Notes: a model not told the origin generated them from the letters alone. Shown: positions 1-9,797, numbered from the stretch's first letter. The stretch is 64,000 nt of DNA from Chryseobacterium lathyri (GCF_003290185.1 NZ_QNFY01000010.1:121413-185412), one strand, 5' to 3'. Numbers and translations are program-made.

Positions 1-2829
1 CACTTCCTGCTTGATCAGGTCTGCAACGGCTAAAATCTGCTCCTCAGTTTTCGCATCCAGAACCGGAACCAATACTTTCTGTAAGGGCTGGCGAACTTTA
101 ATGTTCTCTTTCTTTCTCAGGGAGAAAACCATGCTCGTGATGTTCTGAGCCAAATGTGTTTTTTCCACCAGATCCTGATCTATCAGACTTTCATTAGCTA
201 CAGGGAAGTCTGTTAAATGCACAGATTCGCAGTTTTCTTTTCCTGTTACCTTATTTAAATCCTGATACAATTGATCCATAAAGAACGGAGCAATAGGGGC
301 TGATAATTTCGCCACAGTCTCAAGACACGTATATAAAGTCTGGTAAGCTGAGATTTTATCATCAGAATAATCTCCTTTCCAGAAACGTCTTCTGCACAGT
401 CTTACGTACCAGTTGCTCAGGTTATCATTCACAAATGTGCTGATTGCTCTTGCTACTCTTGTCGGTTCATAATCTTCGTAGAATGCTTTTACTTCTTTGA
501 TTAAAAGATTAAGCTCAGAAAGGATCCATCTGTCGATTTCCGGACGGTTTTCCACTTCTTTTTCCGTATAATTGAAGCCATCCACATTGGCATACAATGC
601 AAAGAACGAGTACGTATTATAAAGTGTTCCGAAGAACTTTCTTCTCACTTCGTCAATTCCTTCGATGTCGAATTTCAGGTTTTCCCAAGGGTTTGCATTC
701 GAGATCATGTACCATCTGGTAGCATCCGGACCGTATACGGAAAGTGTTTCGAAAGGATCCACAGCATTTCCTAAACGTTTTGACATTTTCTGCCCGTTCT
801 TATCCAGAACAAGACCGTTACTCATCACATTTTTATAAGCAACCGAATCAAAAACAGCGGTACCGATCGCATGAAGGGTATAGAACCAACCTCTCGTCTG
901 GTCAACACCTTCTGCAATGAAATCAGCAGGGAATGCTTTATTGTTGTCGATCATTTCCTTATTTTCAAAAGGATAATGCAGCTGTGCATAAGGCATAGAT
1001 CCTGAATCGAACCAAACGTCGATAAGGTCGCTCTCGCGGTTCATTGCTTTTCCTGAATCGGAAACCAGAACCACTTTGTCCACCACATTTTTATGAAGAT
1101 CAACCAATTCATAGTTCTGCTCGGACATATTTCCTATTATAAAACCTTTGAACGGATTTTCTTTCATGAATCCTGCTGCAACAGATTTTTCTATTTCATT
1201 GTATAATTCCTCTACAGATCCTATGATCTTTTCTTCTTTAAGATCTTCCGTTCTCCAGATTGGCAACGGAATCCCCCAGTATCTTGAACGGGATAAATTC
1301 CAGTCGTTCACATTTTCAAGCCAGTTCGCGAAACGTCCTTCTCCGGTAGCTTTCGGCTTCCAGTTGATTTCCTTGTTTAAATTAACCAGTCTGTCTTTTA
1401 CAGCGGTCATTTTCACAAACCATGAATCAAGAGGATAATACAATACCGGCTTGTCAGTTCTCCAGCAATGCGGATAACTGTGAACATATTTCTCTACTTT
1501 GAAAGCTTTATTTTCAGTCTTCAGAACGATTGCCAGTTCCACATCCCATGATTTCTCAGGAGCAGTTCCGTCATCATAATATTCGTTCTTGATATATTTT
1601 CCTGAAAATACTTCAGGTACATTTTCACCTTTAATGAATCTACCCTGCAGGTCAACCAACGGAACCAGATTGTCGTTTCCGTCTTTTATCAACATGGGAG
1701 GAATTCCTGCCTCTTTAGCTACTCTTGCATCATCAGCACCAAATGTAGGGGCAATGTGAACGATACCGGTACCGTCCTCGGTGGTTACGAAATCTCCGAT
1801 AATCACTCTGAAAGCTTTTTCAGGTGACTCCTCCGGTGTAAACCACGGGATCAGCTGTTCATATTGGGTTCCTGCCAATTTTTCTCCGGTGAATTCTTTT
1901 AATATCTTGAAAGGAATCACTTTGCTTTCTTCAGTATAACCGGCAAAATCGTCATCTGTACCTTCTGCATATTTCTTACCGAATACTTTAGGTAAAAGAA
2001 CCCTTGCCAATACAATGGTGATAGGTTCAAAGGTATATTGGTTGAATGTTTTAACCAAAACATATTCAATATCTCTCCCTACTGCAAGTGCTGTATTGGA
2101 AGGTAAAGTCCATGGAGTAGTCGTCCATGCTAAAACATGTACGTCTCCATCCACATCACTGAACAGTTCAGAAGTTTCTTTCTTCGCTTTGAACTGTGCC
2201 ACAACCGTTGTATCCGAAACATCACGGTACGTTCCCGGCTGATTCAGCTCGTGGGAAGATAGTCCTGTTCCTGCTTTCGGAGAATAAGGCTGGATCGTGT
2301 AACCTTTGTATAATAATTCTTTATCATACAATTGCTTCAGCAACCACCAAACCGTCTCCATATATTTTGACTTATACGTGATATACGGATCCTCAAGGTC
2401 TACCCAGTATCCGATTTTTTCCGTAAGGTCATTCCATACGTCTGTATATCGCATTACCGCTTCACGGCAGGCTTTGTTGTAATCTTCAATAGAGATTTTT
2501 TTGCCAATATCCTCTTTCGTAATTCCTAATTCTTTCTCTACGCCCAGTTCCACAGGAAGTCCGTGTGTATCCCAGCCCGCTTTACGGAAAACCTGCTTCC
2601 CGTTCTGAGTCTGGAAACGACAGAAAATATCCTTTAATGCTCTGGCCATAACGTGGTGAATTCCGGGCATACCGTTTGCTGAAGGCGGACCTTCATAAAA
2701 AACAAACTCGGCATTACCCTCGCGAATCTCAACACTTTTACTGAACGTTTTATTCTGTTTCCAAAATTCCGCTACATTCTCGGCTACGTCAATAAGGTTG
2801 AGGTTTTTGTATTCTTTAAATTGGCTCAT
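1..2829 (-). CDS. ileS: isoleucine--tRNA ligase, 3' end cut by the window
   Basis: Charges tRNA-Ile with isoleucine in the cytoplasm (class Ia synthetase). The reverse strand reads open from an ATG at 2829 to the window edge, 943 codons without a stop. The N-terminus has the class I 'HIGH'-type site as PGIHH at about residues 55-59, and KMSKR lies at about 681-685 (bases 775-789), followed by LGNAV. Bacteroidetes IleS is usually somewhat over 1100 residues, so about 200 C-terminal residues (the anticodon-binding end) lie outside the window. A TAnnTTTG promoter element sits about 37 bases upstream. Nothing looks broken in the visible part. The identification is secure; only completeness cannot be judged. 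Confidence 0.97.
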   Translation of the reverse strand, partial: MSQFKEYKNLNLIDVAENVAEFWKQNKTFSKSVEIREGNAEFVFYEGPPSANGMPGIHHVMARALKDIFCRFQTQNGKQVFRKAGWDTHGLPVELGVEKELGITKEDIGKKISIEDYNKACREAVMRYTDVWNDLTEKIGYWVDLEDPYITYKSKYMETVWWLLKQLYDKELLYKGYTIQPYSPKAGTGLSSHELNQPGTYRDVSDTTVVAQFKAKKETSELFSDVDGDVHVLAWTTTPWTLPSNTALAVGRDIEYVLVKTFNQYTFEPITIVLARVLLPKVFGKKYAEGTDDDFAGYTEESKVIPFKILKEFTGEKLAGTQYEQLIPWFTPEESPEKAFRVIIGDFVTTEDGTGIVHIAPTFGADDARVAKEAGIPPMLIKDGNDNLVPLVDLQGRFIKGENVPEVFSGKYIKNEYYDDGTAPEKSWDVELAIVLKTENKAFKVEKYVHSYPHCWRTDKPVLYYPLDSWFVKMTAVKDRLVNLNKEINWKPKATGEGRFANWLENVNDWNLSRSRYWGIPLPIWRTEDLKEEKIIGSVEELYNEIEKSVAAGFMKENPFKGFIIGNMSEQNYELVDLHKNVVDKVVLVSDSGKAMNRESDLIDVWFDSGSMPYAQLHYPFENKEMIDNNKAFPADFIAEGVDQTRGWFYTLHAIGTAVFDSVAYKNVMSNGLVLDKNGQKMSKRLGNAVDPFETLSVYGPDATRWYMISNANPWENLKFDIEGIDEVRRKFFGTLYNTYSFFALYANVDGFNYTEKEVENRPEIDRWILSELNLLIKEVKAFYEDYEPTRVARAISTFVNDNLSNWYVRLCRRRFWKGDYSDDKISAYQTLYTCLETVAKLSAPIAPFFMDQLYQDLNKVTGKENCESVHLTDFPVANESLIDQDLVEKTHLAQNITSMVFSLRKKENIKVRQPLQKVLVPVLDAKTEEQILAVADLIKQEV

Positions 2830-2865
2830 TGTAAATATCTCAATATCGTTGATTAATTAAGTCTG

Positions 2866-2873
2866 CAAATTTA
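2866..2873 (-). promoter_or_regulatory. Bacteroidetes -7 promoter element for ileS
   Basis: The reverse strand reads TAAATTTG, a perfect match to TAnnTTTG, about 37 bases upstream of the ileS ATG. No clear TTTG -33 element was seen at the usual distance, so this is a good but incomplete match. Confidence 0.6.
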
Positions 2874-3040
2874 GTGATTTTTGTCGGTTTATAAGATATG
2901 TTTTATTTAGCTTATATCTATTAAAAACTTCAATTTCAGAAATATAAATGAGGGAAGTGGTAAAAAGTGAATGGTGAATGGTGAATAGGCCAACTTTTAC
3001 TGTTGTTTTTATTATAATTTACATCCATTTTTATCAATAG

Positions 3041-3095
3041 AAGCGGGCTTTAGCCCGCTTAAAAAGTATAGCCCATCTTTTGGCTTTAGCCAAAA
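3041..3095. repeat. pair of REP-like GC-rich hairpins
   Basis: In the 336-base gap between ileS and the M23 peptidase, two palindromes follow one another. The first is AAGCGGGC-TTTA-GCCCGCTT (3041-3060) and the second is TTTTGGC-TTTA-GCCAAAA (3078-3095). Both have the same four-base TTTA loop. They are not followed by a T-run, so they look more like a dispersed REP-type element than a terminator. A short direct repeat (GTGAATG, GTGAATG, GTGAATA) lies at about 2967-2988. Apart from the ileS promoter, nothing else was recognised in this gap. Confidence 0.6.
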
Positions 3096-3165
3096 CTAAT
3101 TAAAAATCTTACTCATCATTATGTAAAATTTCTTAATTTTAAATAACCTCAAACCCTAATGCTGT

Positions 3166-4854
3166 ATGAAAAACTTATGTAAAATTCTATTCGTCATCTG
3201 TTTCATCAATATAATAACAATAGGTGCTCAGATTAATTACCCACAAAATTATTTTAGGAACCCTCTGAATATTCCTATGCAGTTGGCTGCCAACTTTGGA
3301 GCCGTCCGCTCCAATCATTTTCACATGGGTTTGGATTTGCGAACCAATAGCCAGGAAAACCTATCCGTTGTTGCCGCTGCAGACGGTTATGTAAGCAGGA
3401 TAAAAGTGGAACGATACGGCTTCGGAAATGCTGTTTATATTACCCATCCGAATGGTTATACCACAGTATATGCACATTTAAATAAATACTTCGATAAATT
3501 GGACGAATATGTAAAAGAAAGACAATATAAAGACGAAAAATGGGAACAGGATATCACTTTTTCTCCCGGACAGTTTCCCGTCTCTAAAGGTCAGCTCATT
3601 GCTTTGAGTGGAAATACCGGAGGTTCGGCAGGACCGCATTTACATTTTGAGATAAGAGATACAAAAACGGAAGAATGTATTAATCCTTTGCTTTTTGGCT
3701 TTAATATTCCGGACCGTGTTGTTCCTTCGATCAGCGGGCTATATTGGTATGACCGTCGTTTCAGCACCTATGAGCCTGGTGCAAATGGAATTGCAGTTAA
3801 AAAAGCCGGAAATGCATATACAACAGATGTTATTCAGGTTACTTCACCGGAAATAAGCTTTGCGGTTAAAGCTGTGGATAAAGCCAATCAGGGGTTTAAT
3901 CTTGGAATTTATCAGGCAGAGCTGTTGATGGATGGTCAGCTGATCTATAGCTTTTCCATTGATAAAGTGAGCTATGACGATACCCGATATATTAATGGCT
4001 GTATAGATTACACAAAGTTTTCAAGAGATAAAATGGGCATCCAGCATTTATCTGAATTACCGGGAATGAAACTGAAAAATTACAATTTATCCGGTAAAAC
4101 AGGAATTATTCGCCTCGAGGATGACAGTGTTCACAATATTGAGATTGTTTTAAAGGACGTCAATGGAAATACAAGTAAGCTGATTACAAAAGTCCGTTAT
4201 GCGAGAAATTCGCAGCAGGTTACTTCTTCGGATCAATTGGTGAAACCGGATGAAGCAAAAACAGTAAGTACGGGAAATGCCGAAATCAGTCTCAGCAAAA
4301 ATGCATTGTATGATGCTGTAAATTTTAAGATGGATGAAAAGCTAAGCTCCAATGCAGATGCTGTTTCCAACACCGTTATTCTTCATACTCCATATATTCC
4401 GGTTCATGATGGTTATACTTTGAAAATAAAGCCCAACAGAAAATTATCGGATAAAGAAAAAGAAAGAACAGTTGTTTTGTTCGATTATGGAAGTGATACG
4501 GATGTTGTCAAAGGAAAATGGAGCGGTGATAAAGTAGAAGCAGAGTTTAACAGGTTGGGAACAGCAACTCTCTTGTTAGATCAAAGTTTACCATATGTCT
4601 CTGCAGGTTGGAAGGACGAAACGCTTATAAAGAACAGTACTCTACGATTGAATGGAAGAACTAAAATTGGTGACATCATATCATTCCGTGCGGAACTGGA
4701 CGGGAAATGGCTCCGCTTTGCCCGGGTAAAAGATGACTTTATCTATGTTTTTGATGAGAAATGTCCCAAAGGCTCAGGTTCACATACTTTGAAAGTAACA
4801 ACAACCAATACGGCCGGAAATACCAATATACAGACTTTTACTTTTCAGAGGTAG
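3166..4854 (+). CDS. secreted M23-family (LytM-type) metallopeptidase
   Basis: Predicted zinc endopeptidase acting on peptidoglycan cross-links in the periplasm or at the outer membrane. An N-terminal signal peptide (hydrophobic to about residue 20, then GAQ) precedes the M23 domain at about 40-180. The LytM zinc ligands are visible as HMGLD (His53, Asp57) and HLH (158-160), with YAH (His104) between them. Residues about 190-562 form a long C-terminal region of beta-rich appearance with no recognised domain. Such tails are common in Bacteroidetes M23 proteins, but the function here is unknown. It stands alone between the repeat region and the acyl ligase. The intact ligands suggest an active enzyme rather than an EnvC-like activator. 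Confidence 0.9.
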   Translation: MKNLCKILFVICFINIITIGAQINYPQNYFRNPLNIPMQLAANFGAVRSNHFHMGLDLRTNSQENLSVVAAADGYVSRIKVERYGFGNAVYITHPNGYTTVYAHLNKYFDKLDEYVKERQYKDEKWEQDITFSPGQFPVSKGQLIALSGNTGGSAGPHLHFEIRDTKTEECINPLLFGFNIPDRVVPSISGLYWYDRRFSTYEPGANGIAVKKAGNAYTTDVIQVTSPEISFAVKAVDKANQGFNLGIYQAELLMDGQLIYSFSIDKVSYDDTRYINGCIDYTKFSRDKMGIQHLSELPGMKLKNYNLSGKTGIIRLEDDSVHNIEIVLKDVNGNTSKLITKVRYARNSQQVTSSDQLVKPDEAKTVSTGNAEISLSKNALYDAVNFKMDEKLSSNADAVSNTVILHTPYIPVHDGYTLKIKPNRKLSDKEKERTVVLFDYGSDTDVVKGKWSGDKVEAEFNRLGTATLLLDQSLPYVSAGWKDETLIKNSTLRLNGRTKIGDIISFRAELDGKWLRFARVKDDFIYVFDEKCPKGSGSHTLKVTTTNTAGNTNIQTFTFQR

Positions 4855-4918
4855 AATATTGCGGGTTCCTGTTTTTAATTTTTTATTCATTCAAACGTTT
4901 AATTTTAATTAAATAAAT

Positions 4919-6232
4919 TTGTTCCTTAAAATTAAATCATTGGAATTCTATCCGGACATCGAAAGATCAGACCTTAAGGACATTAAAAAGTTTCAAGAGC
5001 ATAAGCTCCAGGAACTGTTAACGTATCTTCAAACCCATTCGCCTTTTTATCAGAGACTGTTTAAAGAGAACAGTATCAATATCTCGGATATTCAGACATT
5101 AGAAGATCTGCAAAAAATTCCTACCACCACAAAAAATGACCTGCAGGAACATAATCATGATTTTTTCTGTATTTCACCGGATAAAATTGTAGACTACAGC
5201 ACCACTTCAGGAACTTTGGGTGATCCGGTAACTTTCGGATTATCAGACAGTGATCTTGAAAGACTGGCCTATAATGAAGCCATTTCATTTGCCTGCGCCG
5301 GAATTCAGAAAGGAGATGTAGTGCAGATGATCACCACAATCGATAAAAGATTTATGGCAGGTCTTGCCTATTTTCTGGGACTAAGAAAAATGGGTGCCAG
5401 CGTGGTAAGAATGGGTCCCGGTATTCCGGAACTGCAGTGGGATTCTATTCTAAGGTACAAACCTAAATACCTCATCACAGTTCCGTCTTTTCTTTTGAAG
5501 ATGATTGATTATGCCGAAAAACATGGATTGGACTATAAAAACTCCAGTGTCTACGGAGCAGTTTGCATTGGTGAAAGCATCAAAAATCAGGATTTTACAG
5601 ACAATATTCTTTCGCAGAAAATCAAAGAGAAATGGAATATTAAGTTATTCTCAACCTATGCTTCTACAGAAATGAGCACAGCCTTCACGGAATGCGAGTT
5701 CCAGATCGGAGGTCATCATCACCCGGAATTGATTATCACGGAAATTCTTGATGATAACGGAAATCCTGTGCAGAAAGGAGAGAACGGTGAGCTGACGATC
5801 ACCACTTTAGGTGTTGAGGCTGTTCCTTTGCTGCGTTTTAAAACAGGAGATATCGTAAAGGCGCATTACGAGCCCTGCAGCTGTGGAAGAAATACCATGA
5901 GGCTTGGTCCCGTTGTCGGAAGAAAACAGCAGATGATCAAGTACAAAGGAACAACATTGTATCCGCCTGCAATGAATGATATTTTAAATGATTTTAATAC
6001 TATATTATGCTATCAGATTGTTATTCAGTCGAATGAAATCGGTTTGGATGAAATTATCATCAAACTAAGCACAGACCAGGACCAGGAAACCTTCGTTAAT
6101 GAAGTTCGGGATCATTTCAGGGCAAAACTGAGGGTAAGTCCTAAAATTGAAATCGTAGATTTTGATATTCTGTCTAAAACTGTTTTTAATCCGAACAGCA
6201 GAAAACCAATCACATTTATAGATTTAAGATAA
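4919..6232 (+). CDS. PaaK-like AMP-dependent acyl ligase of the flexirubin cluster
   Basis: Adenylate-forming ligase of the phenylacetate-CoA ligase type. It shows the phosphate-binding loop TTSGTLGDP (about residues 95-103), ASTEM in the middle, and RFKTGD followed by a CSCGR turn and GRKQQMIKYKG near the C-terminus, as in PaaK proteins. From its place in the cluster it probably activates 4-coumarate (product of the ammonia-lyase at 8277) for transfer to CoA or directly to an ACP; that substrate is an inference. The start is uncertain. TTG at 4919 gives 437 residues, and a second TTG at 4940 would begin the protein at MEFYPD. No strong ribosome site decides between them, which is normal in this phylum. 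The next gene follows after 12 bases, so they are probably cotranscribed. Confidence 0.85.
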   Translation: MFLKIKSLEFYPDIERSDLKDIKKFQEHKLQELLTYLQTHSPFYQRLFKENSINISDIQTLEDLQKIPTTTKNDLQEHNHDFFCISPDKIVDYSTTSGTLGDPVTFGLSDSDLERLAYNEAISFACAGIQKGDVVQMITTIDKRFMAGLAYFLGLRKMGASVVRMGPGIPELQWDSILRYKPKYLITVPSFLLKMIDYAEKHGLDYKNSSVYGAVCIGESIKNQDFTDNILSQKIKEKWNIKLFSTYASTEMSTAFTECEFQIGGHHHPELIITEILDDNGNPVQKGENGELTITTLGVEAVPLLRFKTGDIVKAHYEPCSCGRNTMRLGPVVGRKQQMIKYKGTTLYPPAMNDILNDFNTILCYQIVIQSNEIGLDEIIIKLSTDQDQETFVNEVRDHFRAKLRVSPKIEIVDFDILSKTVFNPNSRKPITFIDLR

Positions 6233-6244
6233 TAAGACCAGAGG

Positions 6245-6847
6245 ATGAAAAAAATATTATTTCTTTTGTTAATTGCTCTTTCTGCCGGTGTTATGGCTCA
6301 AAGGGTAAGAGTTGTTTCCGGAGATTACAAATTCCTGAAAGATCAGAAATTCATCAAAGTAATTTTCAAATTTGATGGCGTTACTTTTGCGAAAAAGAAG
6401 ATCAGTGAGGATCAGTATATCAAAGATAGGATGGAGGATATTGAGCAGACCAACGGTAAAGAAGAATCTGAAAAATGGAGAAAAGACTGGGAATATTCAA
6501 AAGAAAAAAGTTTTCCGGATAAATTTTTGGCTTCATGGAATAAAAATATCGATATAAAGGCTGCCACAAACATTGAGCAGACAAAATATACCCTTATTGT
6601 AGAGCCTACATGGATTTCCCAGGGATGGTTTGCCGGGGTTGTCAACGAGCCTGCAAAATTGGATTCCAGAATGACCTTTGTAGAAACAAATAATCCCGAT
6701 CATGTTTTACTGGTTGTTGAAGGAGTTGGAGCAACAGGTGATAATGTGATAGGAATTCCCAACCATAATGACAGGATTGCGGAATGTTATGCAAAGACTT
6801 CAAAAATGTTGGCTCTGAAAGCAAACCACTACAAAGAAAAAAAGTAA
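6245..6847 (+). CDS. small secreted protein, unknown function
   Basis: A 200-residue protein with a clear signal peptide (hydrophobic residues 4-17, cleavage after VMAQ). The middle (about 60-100) is strongly charged (Lys/Glu), and the rest looks like a small beta-rich domain. No catalytic motif or known family was recognised. It starts 12 bases after the acyl ligase and is closed off by a hairpin terminator, so it belongs to the same transcript. That link to a pigment cluster, plus export from the cytoplasm, suggests a role in handling or placing the pigment, but the sequence alone does not show this. Confidence 0.75.
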   Translation: MKKILFLLLIALSAGVMAQRVRVVSGDYKFLKDQKFIKVIFKFDGVTFAKKKISEDQYIKDRMEDIEQTNGKEESEKWRKDWEYSKEKSFPDKFLASWNKNIDIKAATNIEQTKYTLIVEPTWISQGWFAGVVNEPAKLDSRMTFVETNNPDHVLLVVEGVGATGDNVIGIPNHNDRIAECYAKTSKMLALKANHYKEKK

Positions 6848-6897
6848 TAATTGATTGCTTTTTTATAATATATTTGAAAAAGCAATTAAATAAAACA

Positions 6898-6930
6898 AAA
6901 AGCGGTCTGAAATTTTCAGACCGCTTTTTT
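6898..6930. terminator. bidirectional terminator between convergent genes
   Basis: An 11-bp perfect stem (6901-6911 with 6915-6925) has a three-base loop, A-run before it and T-run after it, so it can act on both strands. It sits between the ends of the secreted-protein gene (forward) and the halogenase-like gene (reverse). Confidence 0.9.
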
Positions 6931-8179
6931 ATGGTTGTTCCTGCTGTCTCTCTGTTTTGATGAGGTTGGCAAGATTTTTAATAACCGTATCATGTTTTTT
7001 TACAAAAGGATTGTCTTTGTTCCAGACATAGCCTGCTAAGACCGCACATATTTTCTGCTTTACATCTTCATTTTCAGGCCTGTGGAAAAATAACTCTTGC
7101 AGATTTCCGGTATACCATTCCTTTACGTAAGTCGTGAAAACATCCACACCGTAAAGAATATAATCACTGTATTCTTTCTGCCAGTCGATTTTCTCACCAT
7201 TAAGCTGTCTTAAAGCCAGTTTTGCAGCAAGCATACCCGATTCCGTAGCAAATGCCATTCCCGACGAGAATACAGGATCCAGGAACTCAGAAGCGTTTCC
7301 TGTCAGGGCGTATCCGTCACCAAACAGTTGCTTTACCGAGCACGAATAATCTTTCAGGTGTCTTGGCTCAAAAATAAAATCTACATGGCCAAAACGTTTT
7401 ACATAATAATCAGAAAGGGAAATAGCTTTCCTTAATGCTTCCGTTACATCCCCATTTTCAGACAATCTTTCAATATATTCTGTAGGACCTACAATGCCTA
7501 CACTCGTGTTTCCGTTGGAAAAAGGAATTACCCAAAGCCAGACTTCAGTTTCAATAATGTCAAAAGAAATTAAAGTGCCTTCCTGACCTTCTTCTCTGTT
7601 AATATCTTCTACATGAGAGAAAATAGCAGAATGCGGAGAAAGTTTTGAAGGTTTTTCAAGATCAAGAAGTCTTGGCAGTACTCTTCCATAGCCACTAGAA
7701 TCGATTACGAACTTAGAGTGGATCTCTTTCGTTTCACCGTTTTTATTTCTTACGGTGGTTATAGAATCTGTGCCGTTGAACTGTATATCAATAACTTCTG
7801 TTTCAAATTCCAGATCAATGCCTTTATTGATAACTTCCTGAGCCAGAGTATTATCAAAATCAGCTCTCGGAACCTGCCAGGTCCAGTCCCAGCCTTCCCC
7901 GAACTTGTCACTAAAATCAAAAATGCATACTTCATCGCCTCGTAAAAAACGTGCTCCCAGCTTTTTTTCAAAGCCCATTTTATCCAAAGCCGGAAAAAGT
8001 CCGGCTTCATCAAAATGATCCATTACCCTGGGAATTAAGCTTTCACCAACCACCAGTCTGGGGAATTTTGTCTTCTCAACAACTTTCACGTTGACATTGT
8101 TCTTCTTTAAGTATGAAGAAGATACGCATCCGGAAGGCCCAGCACCGATTACGAGAACATCAACAAATTCTTTACTCAT
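6929..8179 (-). CDS. FAD-dependent halogenase-like monooxygenase
   Basis: Flavoprotein of the tryptophan-halogenase / phenolic halogenase superfamily, 416 residues. The N-terminus carries the FAD-binding GAGPSG turn (about 12-17). GESLIP follows at about 46-51, and the halogenase signature WxWxIP appears as WLWVIP in the middle. LDPVFSSG toward the C-terminus matches the usual FAD/active-site loop. Flexirubins are known in chlorinated and hydroxylated forms, so ring chlorination (with FADH2 from a separate reductase) or ring hydroxylation are both possible. WxWxIP favours halogenation, but some members only hydroxylate. It is divergent from the ammonia-lyase gene and convergent with the gene at 6245. 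It is the only reverse gene in this block, so it may be expressed separately. Confidence 0.85.
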   Translation of the reverse strand: MSKEFVDVLVIGAGPSGCVSSSYLKKNNVNVKVVEKTKFPRLVVGESLIPRVMDHFDEAGLFPALDKMGFEKKLGARFLRGDEVCIFDFSDKFGEGWDWTWQVPRADFDNTLAQEVINKGIDLEFETEVIDIQFNGTDSITTVRNKNGETKEIHSKFVIDSSGYGRVLPRLLDLEKPSKLSPHSAIFSHVEDINREEGQEGTLISFDIIETEVWLWVIPFSNGNTSVGIVGPTEYIERLSENGDVTEALRKAISLSDYYVKRFGHVDFIFEPRHLKDYSCSVKQLFGDGYALTGNASEFLDPVFSSGMAFATESGMLAAKLALRQLNGEKIDWQKEYSDYILYGVDVFTTYVKEWYTGNLQELFFHRPENEDVKQKICAVLAGYVWNKDNPFVKKHDTVIKNLANLIKTERQQEQP

Positions 8180-8208
8180 CTTGATTTTTTATTTTAATAA
8201 TAACTTCT

Positions 8209-8216
8209 ATCTTTGC
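8209..8216 (+). promoter_or_regulatory. promoter -7 element for the ammonia-lyase operon
   Basis: TATCTTTG matches TAnnTTTG exactly and lies in the divergent gap, about 60 bases before the ammonia-lyase ATG. A TTG at 8182-8184 is a possible -33 element, but the 24-base spacing is longer than usual. Confidence 0.65.
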
Positions 8217-8276
8217 CGCAAAATTAGTGACAATTAATTAATATTTTACAAAATTAGCAACTATTACTTTTAATTG

Positions 8277-9797
8277 ATGAAAATAAATAACTTTTTAGAA
8301 CTGAGGGATTTTCAAAAAATTATCATTGAAAACGAAAAAATCGAGCTGAATGAATCACTTTTGGACAGAGTGGAAGAAAGTTTTCAGTTTTTAAAGGAAT
8401 TTTCGAAAAATAAAGTAATATATGGTGTCAATACCGGCTTCGGGCCGATGGCTCAGTTCAAAATCAGTGATGAAGATACGCATCAGCTTCAGTATAATTT
8501 GATCCGAAGCCATTCTTCAGGAATCGGAAATCCGCTGCCCGCCCAGGAAGTAAAAGCCTGTATGCTGGCGAGACTTAATACACTTTCTCTTGGAAATTCA
8601 GGGGTACACCAGTCTGTTATTCATTTGCTTAAAGAGTTGATCAACAGAGATATTACACCGCTGATTTTTGAACACGGAGGAGTAGGTGCTAGTGGTGATT
8701 TAGTTCAGCTTGCCCACCTTGCTTTGGTCCTGATCGGGGAAGGTGAAGTTTTTTACAAAGGAGAAAGAAAAGCAACAAAAGAAGTTTTTGAAACAGAAGG
8801 ATTAGAACCGATCACAGTGGAAATCCGTGAAGGACTTGCCCTGATGAACGGAACTTCTGTAATGTCCGGAATAGGAATTGTTAATGCATATAAAGCCAAT
8901 CAGTTAACGGATATTTCAATCAGGCTTTCCTGTGCGATCAACGAGATTGTTCAGGCTTATGATGATCATTTATCAGAAGCTTTGAACGGTACAAAAAAAC
9001 ATTACGGTCAGCAGAAAGTAGCCGAAAGAATGCGTGCTCATTTGGCAGACAGCAAACTGATCAGAAAAAGAGAGGACCATCTTTATACCCACTTTGAAGA
9101 GCAGGAAAAAGTATTTAAGGAAAAAGTCCAGGAATATTATTCTTTAAGATGTGTTCCCCAGATCTTAGGTCCGGTTTTGGATACCTTGGAATATACTGAG
9201 AACGTTCTTGAAAATGAAATCAATTCAGCGAATGACAACCCGATCATCAATGTAAAAGACAAGCATGTATACCACGGCGGAAATTTCCACGGAGATTATA
9301 TTTCATTGGAAATGGATAAGCTGAAAATTGTTGTTACCAAACTTACGATGCTTGCAGAAAGGCAGTTGAACTACCTTTTAAATGCAAAGATCAACGAAAT
9401 ATTGCCTCCTTTTGTAAATTTAGGTAAATTAGGCTTCAATTTCGGGATGCAGGGTGTTCAGTTTACAGCAACATCTACAACGGCGGAAAGTCAGATGCTT
9501 TCAAATTCCATGTATGTACACAGTATACCTAATAATAATGATAATCAGGATATTGTAAGCATGGGGACCAATGCAGCAGTGATCTGCAGAAAAGTAATCG
9601 AGAATGCATTTGAAGTGCTGGCTATTGAAGCAATTACAATCATCCAGGCTGTTGAATATCTTGGATTTCAGGATAAAGTTTCGTCTTCTACCAAAGAGCT
9701 GTATGACGAGATAAGAAAGATTATTCCTGCATTCTCTGATGATATGGTGATGTATCCTTACCTGGAGGAGGTGAAAAAGTATTTAAAGGCAATGTAA
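8277..9797 (+). CDS. tyrosine ammonia-lyase (HAL/PAL/TAL family)
   Basis: MIO-dependent aromatic amino-acid ammonia-lyase, 506 residues. The self-processed cofactor tripeptide Ala-Ser-Gly is at 138-140 within GGVGASGDL. The catalytic Tyr is in VIYGVNTGFG (Tyr49), and the active-site segments NSANDNPI and FQFTATSTTAE-type residues are present further on. The selectivity loop reads RSHSSG. I recall the same reading in the characterised Flavobacterium johnsoniae tyrosine ammonia-lyase from its flexirubin cluster, and the overall resemblance is strong. So I call tyrosine to 4-coumarate rather than histidine to urocanate; no hut genes are nearby. ATG at 8277 is preferred over the adjoining TTG at 8274. 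It heads a forward operon that continues with the ketoreductase. Confidence 0.92.
   Translation: MKINNFLELRDFQKIIIENEKIELNESLLDRVEESFQFLKEFSKNKVIYGVNTGFGPMAQFKISDEDTHQLQYNLIRSHSSGIGNPLPAQEVKACMLARLNTLSLGNSGVHQSVIHLLKELINRDITPLIFEHGGVGASGDLVQLAHLALVLIGEGEVFYKGERKATKEVFETEGLEPITVEIREGLALMNGTSVMSGIGIVNAYKANQLTDISIRLSCAINEIVQAYDDHLSEALNGTKKHYGQQKVAERMRAHLADSKLIRKREDHLYTHFEEQEKVFKEKVQEYYSLRCVPQILGPVLDTLEYTENVLENEINSANDNPIINVKDKHVYHGGNFHGDYISLEMDKLKIVVTKLTMLAERQLNYLLNAKINEILPPFVNLGKLGFNFGMQGVQFTATSTTAESQMLSNSMYVHSIPNNNDNQDIVSMGTNAAVICRKVIENAFEVLAIEAITIIQAVEYLGFQDKVSSSTKELYDEIRKIIPAFSDDMVMYPYLEEVKKYLKAM

Noticed and set aside
8277..9797. Histidine ammonia-lyase (hutH)
   Set aside because: The selectivity loop has a His as in HAL, but so does the characterised flexirubin-cluster tyrosine ammonia-lyase as I recall it; no other hut genes are nearby and the pigment context needs 4-coumarate.
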